A stretch of 64,000 nucleotides of DNA, from assembly GCA_944989445.1 (NCBI GenBank), contig CALYLW010000129.1:586501-650500 (forward strand). Reading direction: 5' to 3'. Made by a program: the position numbers and the translations under genes. Position 1 is the first letter of the stretch, and every line of letters begins with the position of its first letter. Positions 43,401-55,404 of this stretch are shown in pieces. The notes beneath the pieces were generated by a model that saw only the letters and a program-made list of their open reading frames with translations, had not been told where the DNA came from and searched no databases. This stretch comes from Ampullaceana balthica. Its lineage: Eukaryota > Mollusca > Gastropoda > Lymnaeidae.

Positions 43401-46400
43401 AAGTTTTTAAGTTCTTGAATTCACAAAATACTAATTGAAATACTATTTTCTTACATAATTTTTCTCTTTAATCAGTTAAAAAAATAACTAAAATTCGCTC
43501 TCTTGTAAATATTTTTACAAAATGTTAAATAAATAAAAACATGTTATTTTAAAATACACATGAAATTATCATAAAATGTATTTGATTTAGAATGTGCTTG
43601 TTGTAGAGGACATCATTGACACTGGCAGAACAATGAAACAACTTTTAGTTTTACTAGATTCAGTTGCTCCAAAATCCGTTAAAGTTGCTAGGTAAGATAT
43701 TAGATTTTAAAATATAGGTTGAACACTATCCCCTTTTTCCCAAAAGAAAGCTATCAAATTTAACTACTGTCAAATAAGACCAAAAAAAGTTATCTAAATC
43801 TAACTGATACTCATCTGCATTTTTAAAATATTTTTTACAGCTTGTTGGTAAAAAGAACTAAAGATAATGTTGGTTATGCCCCAGATTGTAAGTTTTTATT
43901 TTATTTATTGAAATACATTTTTCAATTTATTGAATAATTGAAAAACCTAATTGTTTGGACTTTGGACTCCTTTAACCTAAAATGAAATTCATTAAATTTA
44001 CATCTCTCACTCCAGCATCACAATGTATGCTAATTATTCTATTAAAAAAAGCCATTGAAACCCTTCTCAGCAAGATCACTTACAATTAAATGCTTATACT
44101 ATACAGTTTTTATAGTGCAATAACAAAAGTAAATAATGGATAGATAATATATTTTTAGATTATAACTTTCTGTTTTTTTTTACTAATTTGTAAAGGTTTG
44201 TATCATAATACCCTAACTGAAAACATGTACAAGTACAAAAGCACAGCCAAGCCCAACAATAACATCAGTTATTCTCTTGTGTTTGGATGTTAAGAAGAAG
44301 CACATGTCGGGTATTCTTCGAGCACGTGAAAAATTAATAGAACACTATCACTAAGAATGCTTACTGGCTTTACTCATTGATCAGTAATAAGTAACATTTC
44401 CAATAATGTTAATTTTGGCATAAAACTTTACGAACCGCATGAAATTGAAATAGTTAAATTTCACAATGTTTTGTATTCAAAGTCATATGTGAATTTTTCC
44501 ACAAAATTTTAATAAACATTTTACTATTTCTCTTATTTAAACAAATATGTTTTCACTGTACAGCAAAAGTACATGTACATGAATTTCAAATTTTAGGAAC
44601 CATGCCACCATTGTTTTATACTATTTAAATTATATGAAATAAAGCAACTCATTTGAACATACAAAATAAGGTATCGGCCGATTTTCGTATACTCAGAAAT
44701 ACTGTGTAAATACATTATTGCCGATGCCAAGTCTACCGTAATTGCTCTAATAAATGTATAACATGTAAACATTATGTTCACGTAATTGCTCTAATAGCAA
44801 AGATGCACGCAGAATCGCAGATGTCTAAAACATTTCGTTTCGTATGGAATAACAAAATGTACCGTGTGAAGACTTGTTGTCATTGGCAACCATTCAAGCT
44901 TCAGCCTCATTTTCATTCTATTACTATTGTACTTTGTTCTCATTGTTTCATTCATAAAAGGTGGCCGTGTGCACAAGCCATTAAACTATTGGTTAGAATT
45001 AATAATTATGAGTCAAGGTTGAAGTTTCAAAAGGAGTACCTAATATCCTTGTACATTTTTATAAAGGACGGTTCGTTTTGTTATGAGTTCTATGTAGGTC
45101 ATGAACTGGAACTTGTAAACACATCGGCAACTTCGTTTCGGGGAAAAAATCGGTAATTTCGGCAAAACTGGATATCGGTAGACCCCTAATATAAAATATA
45201 AATAATTACGAGTGATAAATTTAAGAATGACGTCATCAAATATGACCGCTGTTATTTTTGTCCTAACAAATACTCATATCGGCACTCATATCGGAAAAAA
45301 ATATCGGTAATATCGGCAAAAATGCGTATCGGTAGTCCCCTAATATTAAAGATAAATAATTACGAGTGATAAATTTAAGAATGACGTCATCAAATATGAC
45401 CGCTGGTTTTTGTCCTAACAAATACTCATATCGGCACTCATATCTGCAAAAAAAATATCGGCAATATCGGCAAAAAGGCATATCGGTAGACCCCTAAAAA
45501 TAATATTATCTAACTACATAATTTTTTAGGTCTCAGCCAGTCAAAGTTACGCTGCTATAAATACCCCCCCCCCTTCCCCTTTTTTTTTCCCTCAGATATT
45601 TGTGCAAAATGAGTTAGTAATATAATACAATAACACATTTGGTGCGTAATACTGTATTTTACACTATATATGTCACACTTTTGTCTTCAAAAAATTGCCT
45701 CCAATTTCCAAAATTCAGGTGTCTTATATTTTAAATTAATATTAAAAATTAAAATGTTAATTTTTTTAAAATTGCTTAAAAAATTAAGGTGCGTTTTATA
45801 GTTATAGTCCCAACCTTCTAATAAAGTAAAATAAAGTATTTTCCTTTTTGGTAATATCAAAATATCTATGTTGTTAAAGGGAGGGGGTGGGTTAAAGTAT
45901 AAGAATACATTACAGGGTGGAGGAGTGGGGGATCTAACTGAAATTCTTTGATGTGCCCAGTATGCTACTTGAATATATATTTTTTAAAGTGACTATTTGA
46001 TAAGAATTTCACTCTTTGCAACATGGGGGGTCCTAAAAATGTACGGGATGCAAACGGGGGAGGGGGGGTACAAAAATATGAATTTTGTGCGTACGTAATA
46101 TATGGATGGCCCCTTATATTAAAAATGTTCCCAAACATTTGTGAAGCACCAATAGTTCATTGTATTTATCTATTCCAGATATTGGCTTTGAAGTACCCAA
46201 CTGGTTTGTAGTAGGCTATGCACTGGATTTTAATGAGTACTTTAGAGATCTGAGTGTAAGTGTCACGTGGTGATGTTACTAGCTTAGCTTTTTTTGAAAT
46301 AAAAATGGTTTGTTTCTTTTTACATATATTCATACCCAGTACATATTAAGTGAAATCTTAATATCATTTATAAATGTATTTATCTTTATACCAATTCTTA

Positions 46401-46714
46401 TTTTAATACCACATATTACTAATAATAATAATGAATGAATTTGTGAGGGGCCAAGTTTTAGTGATGTTCAGTAAATAAAAAGAGAAATATGTAATTGATA
46501 TTTCGGCTATTATTGGCAAAATATTACACTTTCTGTTGAAGTCCATTTTGATTTCTCTATATATTTTAAAGCTGAATGTGGACAGTGATGGGGACAAGTT
46601 ACCTTGTAACATTTTAATAGCTGAAATTGCTTCATTTTTAAATATTTTCTATTCTTGCAGCATATCTGTGTCATCAATGAACATGGTAAGAAAAAGTATG
46701 CAATTAAACAGTAG
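40412..46714 (+). CDS. HPRT1: Hypoxanthine phosphoribosyltransferase, exons 2-9
   Basis: Cytosolic purine-salvage enzyme that makes IMP and GMP from hypoxanthine or guanine and PRPP. Coding exons: 40412-40518, 40673-40856, 43255-43320, 43591-43691, 43841-43887, 46179-46255, 46661-46714. Sizes 107, 184, 66, 101, 47 and 77 bp equal human exons 2, 3, 4, 5+6 (18+83), 7 and 8. The 211 residues seen cover the whole domain: [11 protein letters not shown], then VDFIRLKSY, the PRPP-binding [34 protein letters not shown] and a C-terminal KKKYAIKQ. No break is seen. Exon 1, about nine codons in human, is missing; no upstream ATG joins in phase with a good donor. Confidence 0.95.
44668..45496 (+). mobile_element. 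hAT-type element, left-truncated relative of 10558-11850
   Basis: Homology starts at GGTATCGGCCGATTTTCGTA and runs through the same short open frame ([15 protein letters not shown] at 44803) and the ATATCGG/AATGACGTCATCAAATA units, ending ATATCGGTAGACCCCTA. The first about 290 bp of the full element is absent. It lies in HPRT1 intron 7 (human numbering). Confidence 0.85.
46010..46113 (+). mobile_element. Diverged Harbinger-like right end in HPRT1 intron
   Basis: GGGGGGTCCTAAAAATGTAC, a G tract, then GTGCGTACGTAATATATGGA and TGGCCCC ending at 46113, followed by TTA. The TIR differs from the main family (TACGTA core instead of TGACGTCA). The left end is not found. Confidence 0.5.
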
Positions 46715-47208
46715 CAGCTCCTAAATAACAAAGTATGTTATGTAAATAACATCACCTTGCAGTATGAAAGGGAAAAGTTAGTCTGCATTTTAATATTCTG
46801 TTTATTTAATTTTACAACTTAGTTGAACAAGATTTTGTTGCTTCTGTGAATTTAGATACCAGTGACATAATTTAAAATATTGGTTGCAGTGATACCAAAA
46901 TGTTTAAATTATTTTATTTTTCTATAGCACAAATAAAACAACTTATAAATATTTGTAGCTGTTTTAAACAAGAATATGCCTTATTACCCTTTTTGTGTTA
47001 GCAATGTCAGTTTTCTTTTTAAAATTTATTTTTTAAATTTACAATTAACTCTTTTTTATTTTTAAATTGTATAATAAATTGTAACCTGTTGTCATGACAA
47101 TAGCAATTAAACATCTTTTGAGCATCATCAAGCAGAAACTAATGTTCAAATCCTCATTGCAATGCTCTGATTGATTGATCAATACACATTATACTGTTTG
47201 CAGAGCTC
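46715..47208. other. HPRT1 3' flank
   Basis: AT-rich. AATAAA-type hexamers occur (for example CAAATAAAAC near 46929) and may end the transcript. No other feature. Confidence 0.4.
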
Positions 47209-47933
47209 CTTTCTAAATGGTATGTCTGTTGGATACATTACTGAAAATAACAATGTAAGTTTTCTTTGTGAATTATAGTTGAACTATTCAACATTTGTGA
47301 TAGAAGAATAGGGTGGTGAAAAGAATTAGATAATTTTTTACCGAAACATCATTTTCTGTTTCTGACAGTAACTGTAAAGAAAAACAGACACACTATTAAG
47401 CTGAAATTTCTCTTTTAATCCATGAAGCTACCAAAACCAGCTTTACGCTTTTATTTTTATAGGGAAAATATCACTGCTACCATATGGAATTCTATATCGA
47501 TTTTGGTAAATCTCTCTTGATGTGTAAAAGGATATCTTTTTATCTTTTAATTCTGTAATAGTTTTCTATGTATTATAATGATTCTGGTATCTGGCATATT
47601 AAAGTCTTAAATTCTTCAAATATATAAAACTTTAATACTTTTGGAAGCCACTACAAATTTTGGCAGATTCTTCGCTGGGCTATAAGATTACTTTTTATGA
47701 ATTGAATTCATGTCTTAAACAACTTCTCCAACTATTTTTTTTGCATTATTTTAATTTTTTTAAAATTAATTATTTTAAAAAGTGGCAAAATAATTATGGG
47801 GGGGGGGCTCATGATGTTATTGACTAAAGCTCTGAAAATGGGCTGATGTAGTTAAATATTGATGACTGATGTAGTTAAATATTGATGACTATATCTCGAT
47901 GCTCATTCTTCATTTGATAATTGTTTTAAAGAG

Positions 47934-48333
47934 GGTGACCCATCAAAACAGCCTCGACATAACGGCCCCGGTCAAAAAGGCCCCAGACAAATTGTTAACA
48001 TTTTTTAATAAAAACTTTAATTTTTTTTGCATTTTAAGCTTTTCTCAACTTTTTCACCCTTAAAAAAGTGGTAAGATTGTAAAATTATTTCTTGTGATGT
48101 TATTATATTGTTTCTTGTCAACAAACAACCGTGATAGGTACCAATTCGCGTAAAGGCTATTAAATTCACTCTTGTGATATCATTATTATTGTTTATCGTG
48201 AGCTAAACCTGACACTGAATAGGTGAGTAAAAATACTAATAAAATATTTGATGGTTACTTTTAGTCCAGGGCCGTTATGTCGGAGCCCAATTGTCGGGGG
48301 CCGTTTTGTCCGGGGCCGTTTTGTCTGTGAACC
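47934..48333 (+). mobile_element. MULE-like MITE, 400 bp
   Basis: Starts GGTGACCCATCAAAACAG; the right end, inverted, reads GGTTCACAGACAAAACGG. A 9-bp perfect duplication, TTTAAAGAG, flanks it at 47925-47933 and 48334-48342. Terminal repeats are rich in CGGCCCC...GACATAACGG. The right end has a doubled CGGGGCCGTTTTGTC unit. A 9-bp duplication suggests Mutator/MULE; the class is inference. Confidence 0.75.
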
Positions 48334-48342
48334 TTTAAAGAG

Positions 48343-50510
48343 ATATAATTATATTATATTGTTTTTGGTAAATTTACATTCATAATGCATTTCTTTTCAT
48401 TTTTACAAAATCTCAATTGTGTTCATAATTTCATTTCAGATTCCGGTATTGATTTTTTTCTATTTATTCAAATGAAAAAATTGTTACAATGGCTAAGGGT
48501 TTTTAATTTTGCTTGAATTATCTTGACAAAGATTAATTAAATAATCAGAAGCTGCCATTGCTGCCAAGGATACCAATTTTGTGACTTCATACACTATTAA
48601 TCTCAAACATGGACATATTGTATTAAGACTGAGATTACAGGGTAGAGTTGGGAAGAACTAAATACTATCAGAAGACAATATCAAGTGAGATGGTTTGACT
48701 GTGTCCATATGTTCCTCAAGGAACTCAAAAGATAATGATGATGAAGCTTGATGAATTCACACATCTAAATAGTTGTAATTGGAATTACTGCTAAAACTAT
48801 TTTTACTCATTTGTGGATTAAAATGAAAAATATAGTAATTCTTTAAATATTGAGACAACTTTAAAAAAGAATTTTATAAGTATCTTTACAGTATCTATAC
48901 AACTTTTGAATAAAACAAATAGAAGAGCAAACACACAAACTGGAACAGGTTTTATATAAATTCATTAATGATATTTTTATTTGTTAATGTCAGAGATAAT
49001 GTTTAGAAGGAGATTTAATATATTTGAGATTCACTCTCTGGCTACATATCGGTGTGTCAGATTCTTGCCCTTCATATAACTTACTTGGAATCAAGCTGTA
49101 GAAAGTTTTTTTGTTTTTTAGTCTTGCTATTAAGACTTTTTTTGTACTCAAAATCCATTTTTGGAATTCACATCAAAAGGTTATAATAAAAAGATCATGT
49201 AGTCACTACCTTTGGCATTGAAGTAAACAAGATTCACATGCAACATGCATATTCCCCTGTTCCCATAACCCCCTATTTTGTTCCATTTGTTTGGTGCTTC
49301 AACCTCCCTCTTTTTATTTTGAGTGCAGGGTCACGTCAGTCACATCAATTGGCCTCAATCAATAAGACCCCCAACATTTGGCATATAAACATAAAACATC
49401 AAGACACTAAAGGTGTAAAATTTGTTTGCTATGTCCTGAGGTTATGTTCCTAAACATGTACATTTAGAAAGGTATAATTCTCTGACCCAAAAATTTAAAA
49501 TAAAATTACAATGCAAATGGGGTTGATTTCGTCTCTTATGATTTCATCTAAATTATGAGTCTCTCCATTAGTAGAGCATTCACTATTGGGAGATGGGTAA
49601 AAAAAAGAAAGGACATATTAAAGGGTACAAATAATTTGTCTGAAGCTCTTTTGTTTGGGTACCCTATTTACAAAGGGGCTCATTGTCAAGGCTGCTTTGA
49701 TGTGACTAAGTGTTGGGCCCTTGAGTCCTGGGCTGAAGTCAAAGCCCACCTGAGCACAGAAAAGTTTTTTTTTCATTTTGTCACTTTTTTCAATGCGGCA
49801 TTTACACTTTGACATTAATTTATTTTTTTTTGGTACCTATTTCCATAACATTACACTTAGCATTTGTGCTCATTTAGTAATTGGTATTTACAATAGTTGA
49901 TAGTAATGATTAAACTTAAAAAGTTATCTCTCGTTTTTATTAATGTTTTTAAAAAGTGATTATTATAGGCTGGACATTTAATGGTGATATGGCATTATTT
50001 ATAAACAGAATAAAATATTGAAAGTTGACATTGCTTTTGTCAATTACAGTTTTATTTCCATATTAAGAGAACAAAAATATTTATATCAATGGATTCTGTC
50101 TACTTATATATTTTTTAAGGTGGAGTTCTTTAAATTGATTTAATTGTTTCCCCAAAAATTGCTTTTTTATGAGTGTGTGTAATCAGAATTTATGGGGTAA
50201 ACATTTAATGTGTCTGCAGCTATGTGAGGAGAAATACATTGATACAAGTTTATTAAAGTAATTTTGTAATAATCCCTTGTAAGACTTTGTGTTTTTATTT
50301 GATTACATTGTTAAAGTGTTAGGAAGAGTGATATCTTTTAAAATATCAATATATCTCTAGACAATATTAATGAAATTTCATGTACAGGTATAAAAAAAGC
50401 CTTGTTTTCATACTTCCTTCTCCGGTACAACCCATACACTTCATTTGGACCATCTTCACTGTATACAGCTTTGCTACTTGCACGCCTTTGAAAAATTAAT
50501 ATTAAATTCC
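48343..50510. other. Non-genic spacer
   Basis: Over 2 kb of AT-rich DNA. Around 48600-48740 a plus-strand stretch (GRVGKN, stop, ILSEDNIK) faintly recalls a LINE C-terminus but has many stops. No gene recognised. Confidence 0.45.
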
Positions 50511-50514
50511 ATCC

Positions 50515-51116
50515 ATCCATCAGGTGCCGCGCCCAGAGGCGGTCATGTCTCTCTACAGCTCTCTGTCTTCGGTCTTGCCAATCAACTCCGCTGGTGATTG
50601 TGCCCCATGCCATCTTGTCAGCCCACCCAGCATCTTTTCTCTCTGTCTGCCTCGATCCCTTTTGCCCTCGATCTTTCCTGTTGTTACCATGTTTTCCAGC
50701 CTGCCTCGCCTCATGATGTGTCCGAAAAATCTAGATTGTCTCTTTCTAAAGTTAGACATAATTTTCCTTGTCTGGCCTACTTTTTTAGAACCTCTTCGTT
50801 AAATAACGTCGTTATGCCTCTGCTCCGTCCATGGTAATTTTAACATTCGCCTAAAGAACCACATTTCACAGGCTTCCAAACGTTTCTGTAATTCATTTGT
50901 GACTGTCCAGGCTTCACATCCATAAAATAAAACTGGTTCTATGTAACACTGCAGCACTCTTTTCCTCACTTCCATTGATATGGATTTTTTGGTCAGGAGA
51001 TTCTTCCTTTTATTGAATACTGCTTTGGCTTGTGCTATTCTGCTTTTTATCTCAATTGTGCACCTTCCGTCTGAGGTCAACATTGTTCCCAGATATTTAA
51101 ATTTGGTGACTTGTGA
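50515..51116 (-). pseudogene. LINE reverse transcriptase 3' segment (twin-primed insertion)
   Basis: The minus strand reads [60 protein letters not shown] and FFRRMLKLPW. After a small frame change, RQSRFFGHIMRRGRLENMVT and KRDRGRQREKMLGGLTRWHG follow. This is the C-terminal third of a LINE protein. It is adjoined head-to-head with the inverted 5' segment at 51117-51668. Confidence 0.8.
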
Positions 51117-51668
51117 TAGCAGAATGATAGCAGAAAGAGCCATAGAGGTCAAGGCAGACTTGTACTTGTGCTTTATAGATTACAGTAAGGCATTTGATAA
51201 AGTACAACATAACCAACTGATTGACAAGTTGGTGAATATACAAATAGATGGTAAGGATCTGAGAATCATAAAGAACATATATTTGCAACAATCAGCTGCG
51301 ATAAGGGTCGACCAAAAGATCGGCAGCTATCAAGAAATCCAGCTGGGGGTGAGACAGGGATGTGTGATGTTACCAGACCTCTTTTCCCTCTACAGCGAAA
51401 ACATAATGAGGCATATAGAGGGCTTTCCTGGAATATCTGTGGGAAGTTACAATTTGAGATACGCAGATGACACAGTGCTAATTGCAAAGAGCGAAGAAGA
51501 GCTACAAAGATTGTTGGACAAAATAGTTAAGGCAAGTGCAAACAAAGGCCTAAGTTTGAACAAAAAGAAAACAGAAGTAATGGTAATATCCAAAAAGAAA
51601 ACCAACCAGGAATGTAGATTAGTCGTAGATGGAGAAACATTAAAACAAGTCACCAAATTTAAATATTA
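51117..51668 (+). pseudogene. LINE reverse transcriptase 5' segment, inverted
   Basis: Plus-strand frame: [60 protein letters not shown] and ending [12 protein letters not shown]. This precedes, in protein order, the segment at 50515-51116, which starts QVTKFKY on the opposite strand. The overlap of about 20 bp (CAAGTCACCAAATTTAAATA) is present on both sides of the inversion. The YADD catalytic box is intact. Confidence 0.85.
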
Positions 51669-52139
51669 AATTAGAAACTTAATCAGAGAAGCACATGATT
51701 GATTACGAATCAATTGCTTTATTGCTACTGCATTAATCTCTCTTCATTCTAACCTTTGAGTCAGAGGGAGAAGGTGAAAGGTCAAAATAGGAATGAGGTC
51801 TTCCAAATATAACAAGTGTCACAAAATAAAGTCTCTCTGGGGAAGACTTTGTTCTAAACTAAAATCTCCGTATTTAAAATATTTAATAGGAATGCGTGTT
51901 TTATTGAAGTTTTTGTCTTACAGTTTCAATGTATATAGTATTTGTGCTGCATGCATTGTATATGCATTATTGCAATTCCAACAATCATGAGTTTTGTCAG
52001 CGGCTTTACAAGGTTATTGCATAGTTTATGAGTAAGTCTAAAAAAGGGCTCAGGGAAACAAAAAAGCCTTCCTCATCAAACAAAAGAAGTGCAAAGAGTT
52101 CATAACTTATCTACAGAGTGTATTCAAATAAGAGATAAC

Positions 52140-52993
52140 CAGAAAGAAATCAGCACCAACAACGGTTAACTCAGGAGTTCCACAAGGAGCTGTGCTAGGT
52201 CCCTTACTCTTTTTAATTTATATAAATGATTTACCCAACAACATCTCACCAGGAACAAAAGTTAGGTTATTTGCTGATGATTTTATAATCTATAGAACAA
52301 TTAAATCAGAAAAAGATAGGAAAATCTTACAAAAAGAATTAGATGAATTGATAAAATGGGAAACTAACTGGAGTATGTCTTTCCACCCATAAAAGTTTCA
52401 ACTGTTTAGAGTAACAAAGAAAAATAAACAAATAAATTCAAAATATTTAATTCATGGAAAAGAACTAACCCAAACTAAAGATGCAAAATACTTAGGAGTA
52501 ATAATAAATGAGAAACTATCAATACTATCATGGAATCCCCATGTCAATGAAGTTATTAAAAAATCAAACAAAACCTTGGGCTTTATAAAAAGAAACTTTA
52601 AATGTAATAAAAATGTAAAACTAAAATTCTACCTCACTTTGGTGAGAGCTGTACTAGAATATGCATCTTCTGTATGGGACCCATCCACCATAGAAAAAAT
52701 TGATGAACTAGAACAAATTTTGAAAAAGCTGCCAGATTCATTACTGGAGAATATTCAAAACTGACAAGAATAACACCATTAGTTAAATCATGAAACCTTG
52801 AATTACTAGAGGATAGAAGAACCAAGAGTAAAGTAGCAATAATACATAAAGCAATTAATTCTAATTTATAAATACAACACAAAGATACCTTAATACAATC
52901 CTCAGATAGACATAAGGATAAAAACTTTCTTATTCTGTATGCAAGAACAAACTCATACAAATTTTCGTTCTTCCCGTCCAGAATTCGGTCAAA
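52140..52993 (+). pseudogene. CR1/Jockey-type LINE reverse transcriptase, upstream piece
   Basis: Reads VNSGVPQGAVLGPLLFLIYI, LFADDFIIYRTIKSEKDRK, one stop after SMSFHP, then DAKYLGVIINEKLS and LVRAVLEYASSVWDPST, with later stops and shifts. It is the same family as 2541-3216. Interrupted at FFPSRI by the MITE at 52994 and resumes at 54854. Confidence 0.85.
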
Positions 52994-54853
52994 GGGGCCG
53001 TCCATAAATGACGTCACGCACCTAGGGGGGGAGGGGGGTCACACTTTTGTGACGTTGCGTGACGAGGGGGAGGGAGGGGGTTGAAGAAATGTGACGTCAC
53101 ATCAAAAGGGTAACTTTAAATAAAACTTCCACTGAAATATTTGATCGCTTACAATTTATTTAATGACTTTTTTTTCTTTAAAAAAAAATCAGTGCTTCTC
53201 AATGTGCTGGTCGGTAGGCCATCAGACGCTGGTTGGCGTATGCTATCAAGACACGAAAATTAAATCTAATTATAATCCTTAAGTTTGAGAATCCACAAAA
53301 TAACATATGAAATTGTTACACTGCGTCGTTTGATGTTGACATCAAAGCATTTGTGATCTAACCGCAGCTCCGTTTGGTTCTCTCATGCCCGTTACCACAA
53401 AATATACAAGTTTATGTATGCGTTACCCCCCCCCCTCAGACTCTAGGTCCTGCTCCCGTGACTCGGGGATTTGGGGGAGCGTCTTTAGCACACACAAAAA
53501 AAAATGCTACTGGTGAGTTTTACAAGCATGACAAGTGTCTAAAAATGATTTGAATAGGATTATGTGTAGATATTTTAAGTCAAAACGACACGGGATATCC
53601 TTTTTCTTTAAAAGGGGAGGGGGAGGGAATCTATTTGATAGAATTAAAAACGTTTTAAGTTTGGTATAATTGTTCGATGGTTTTTAATAAAACGCCCCTG
53701 GCCATTCTAGTCTTCTAGATCAGTGCTTCTCAAAGTGGTGGTCCGCGGACCGATGCCAGTCCGTGGGCCATCCGCTGCCGGTCCGCAGATGTTCTCAAAA
53801 AAAGACAGAAAAAATTGTCAGTGCAGGGAAAATAGTGCACCGGTCCCTGGTACAATGGAAAAGATTCCTGCTGGTCCGCAATACTAAAAAGTATGAGAAG
53901 CACTGTTCTAGATATAATGGTAAATGAGCCCATTTAAAATTAGTCAAGTATTCATTAACTTTATTGAATGCACCAAATTCTTGACATTGCAATTCGAGAG
54001 GAGAACAAAACAACTTTTCTTCTTAGCTCAGTTTTTAAGGCATTAATTTTAAATATCACAGAAATGATATGTGATCAAGACAAGTCATGTGGATTAAGAT
54101 TATTGTCACTCGTGTCAATATAAATGAAAGTAGGGTAGATTTAGGTGTCTTCATATAGTGCGTATGTAAGAAATCTACATAGTTGTCAAATTTAAAAAAA
54201 ATGCATTTTCTGGAAGGAACCGGTTCAATAATGGGCATATGTTCCAAGCGTACACGTACAAATGACGTATTTTAATATATCTAGCGGATTGTAGTGGATG
54301 TTATATGTCCCAAATGAGTCTGCATTACCCCCCCAAGAATTCCCTTTTTGACCCCAGTTCAGGTTATTTACCTCAGTTCGCCGACCTCTGTCTTACGGGA
54401 TGCCCGTCAGTCAATTGAGGGATTTAAAAAAAATACATTTTAAAAATGATATTTTTAAATAATTTTTTTCTAAACGAAGACGTTAACCGTGATGATCAAT
54501 ATTCAATGTTTAATTTGTATTCATTAAACTAAAATATAAGCTAAGGATGTTAACACAGTTCGTTTTCTGAAGGCCGGTTAAACGTTTTTAAAAAATGCTT
54601 CACGCGGGTTACGATATTACAATTTATATCTTCACTAAATAAATAATAAATACTTAAATGACAATAAAAGTGATTTGAATTATACTTATTTTCAAATAGA
54701 AAATAAAGTTGTTTTTTTTTGGGGGGGGGTCAAAGATTTGTGACGTATTTTTAGAGGGGGGGGGTCTAAATTTTTGTGACGTTGCGTGACGAGGGGGGGG
54801 GGAGGGGGTCAAAAATCGGCAAAAATCGCGTGACGTCATTTATGGACGGCCCC
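52994..54853 (+). mobile_element. Harbinger-like MITE, long subfamily, inside a LINE
   Basis: Complete element, GGGGCCGTCCATAAATGACG to TTTATGGACGGCCCC, 1860 bp, same orientation as copy 1. Flanking triplets are AAA/AAA instead of TTA/TAA. Carries the CAGTG hAT MITE at 53721-53905. The LINE resumes directly after it. Confidence 0.9.
53721..53905 (+). mobile_element. hAT MITE (CAGTGCTTCTCAAA), 185 bp
   Basis: Same element and same target as 1076-1282. The duplication TTCTAGAT lies at 53713-53720 and 53906-53913. It lacks the 22-bp internal duplication. Confidence 0.9.
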
Positions 54854-55012
54854 AAAGGAATGGGTTGCCTGAAGAAACTAGGAAAACCAACACTTTATCA
54901 ACATTTAAAACTCTCATAAGAATGCAGGGCTAGACATTAGCCATAGATATGCGTAGGACGCAATAATCTTCTGTATAGAAGGAGCGTCTGTAACAGATAA
55001 GATGAGATAAGA
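54854..55012 (+). mobile_element. CR1/Jockey-type LINE, 3' end after MITE
   Basis: GGAATGGGTTGCCTGAAGAA continues the LINE from 52993. It ends with GGACGCAATAATCTTCTGTA, TAGAAGGAGCGTCTGTAACA and AGATAAGATGAGATAAG. The last about 50 nt match the SINE tails. Confidence 0.85.
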
Positions 55013-55186
55013 AGTCATGGAAAAAATAGGGCATTCATTTTTCAAGCCATCAGATGTAAAGGTCCCCATGGTTCCTTTGTTGTTTGCTTTGTATCATAAA
55101 TAAATTTGTTTTCGCACTTTTCAATGTTTTACCGTCTCAAAAAAGTTACTGTTAATAACAGTTATTAAATTAAAATTAAATTAATC

Positions 55187-55400
55187 AAATTGGCTTAATC
55201 AAAAAGGGGAGGGGGGTCCACACATTTGGGGAGAAGGGTGTTTAAGAACTGTGACGTCACATCAAAACGCGCAACTTTACATAAAAGTTCCGCTTAAATA
55301 TTTGATTGCTTTCAATTTATTTAATGCCGTTTTTACATGGCTTCACGCATATTACAATATTAAAGTGCAGCCTTACTCTAAATACATACTTAAATGACAA
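55187..55400 (+). mobile_element. Harbinger-like MITE fragment, short subfamily
   Basis: AACTGTGACGTCACATCAAA, TAAAAGTTCCGCTTAAATAT and CATGGCTTCACGCATATTAC follow the interior of short copies such as 12120-12240. Both terminal repeats are missing; a related repeat family begins at about 55405. Confidence 0.6.
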
Positions 55401-55404
55401 ATAA

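Noticed and set aside
49555..49812. 85-codon open frame MSLSISRAF...
   Set aside because: No domain, no splice or promoter context, poor codon pattern and an overlapping opposite frame; regarded as chance.
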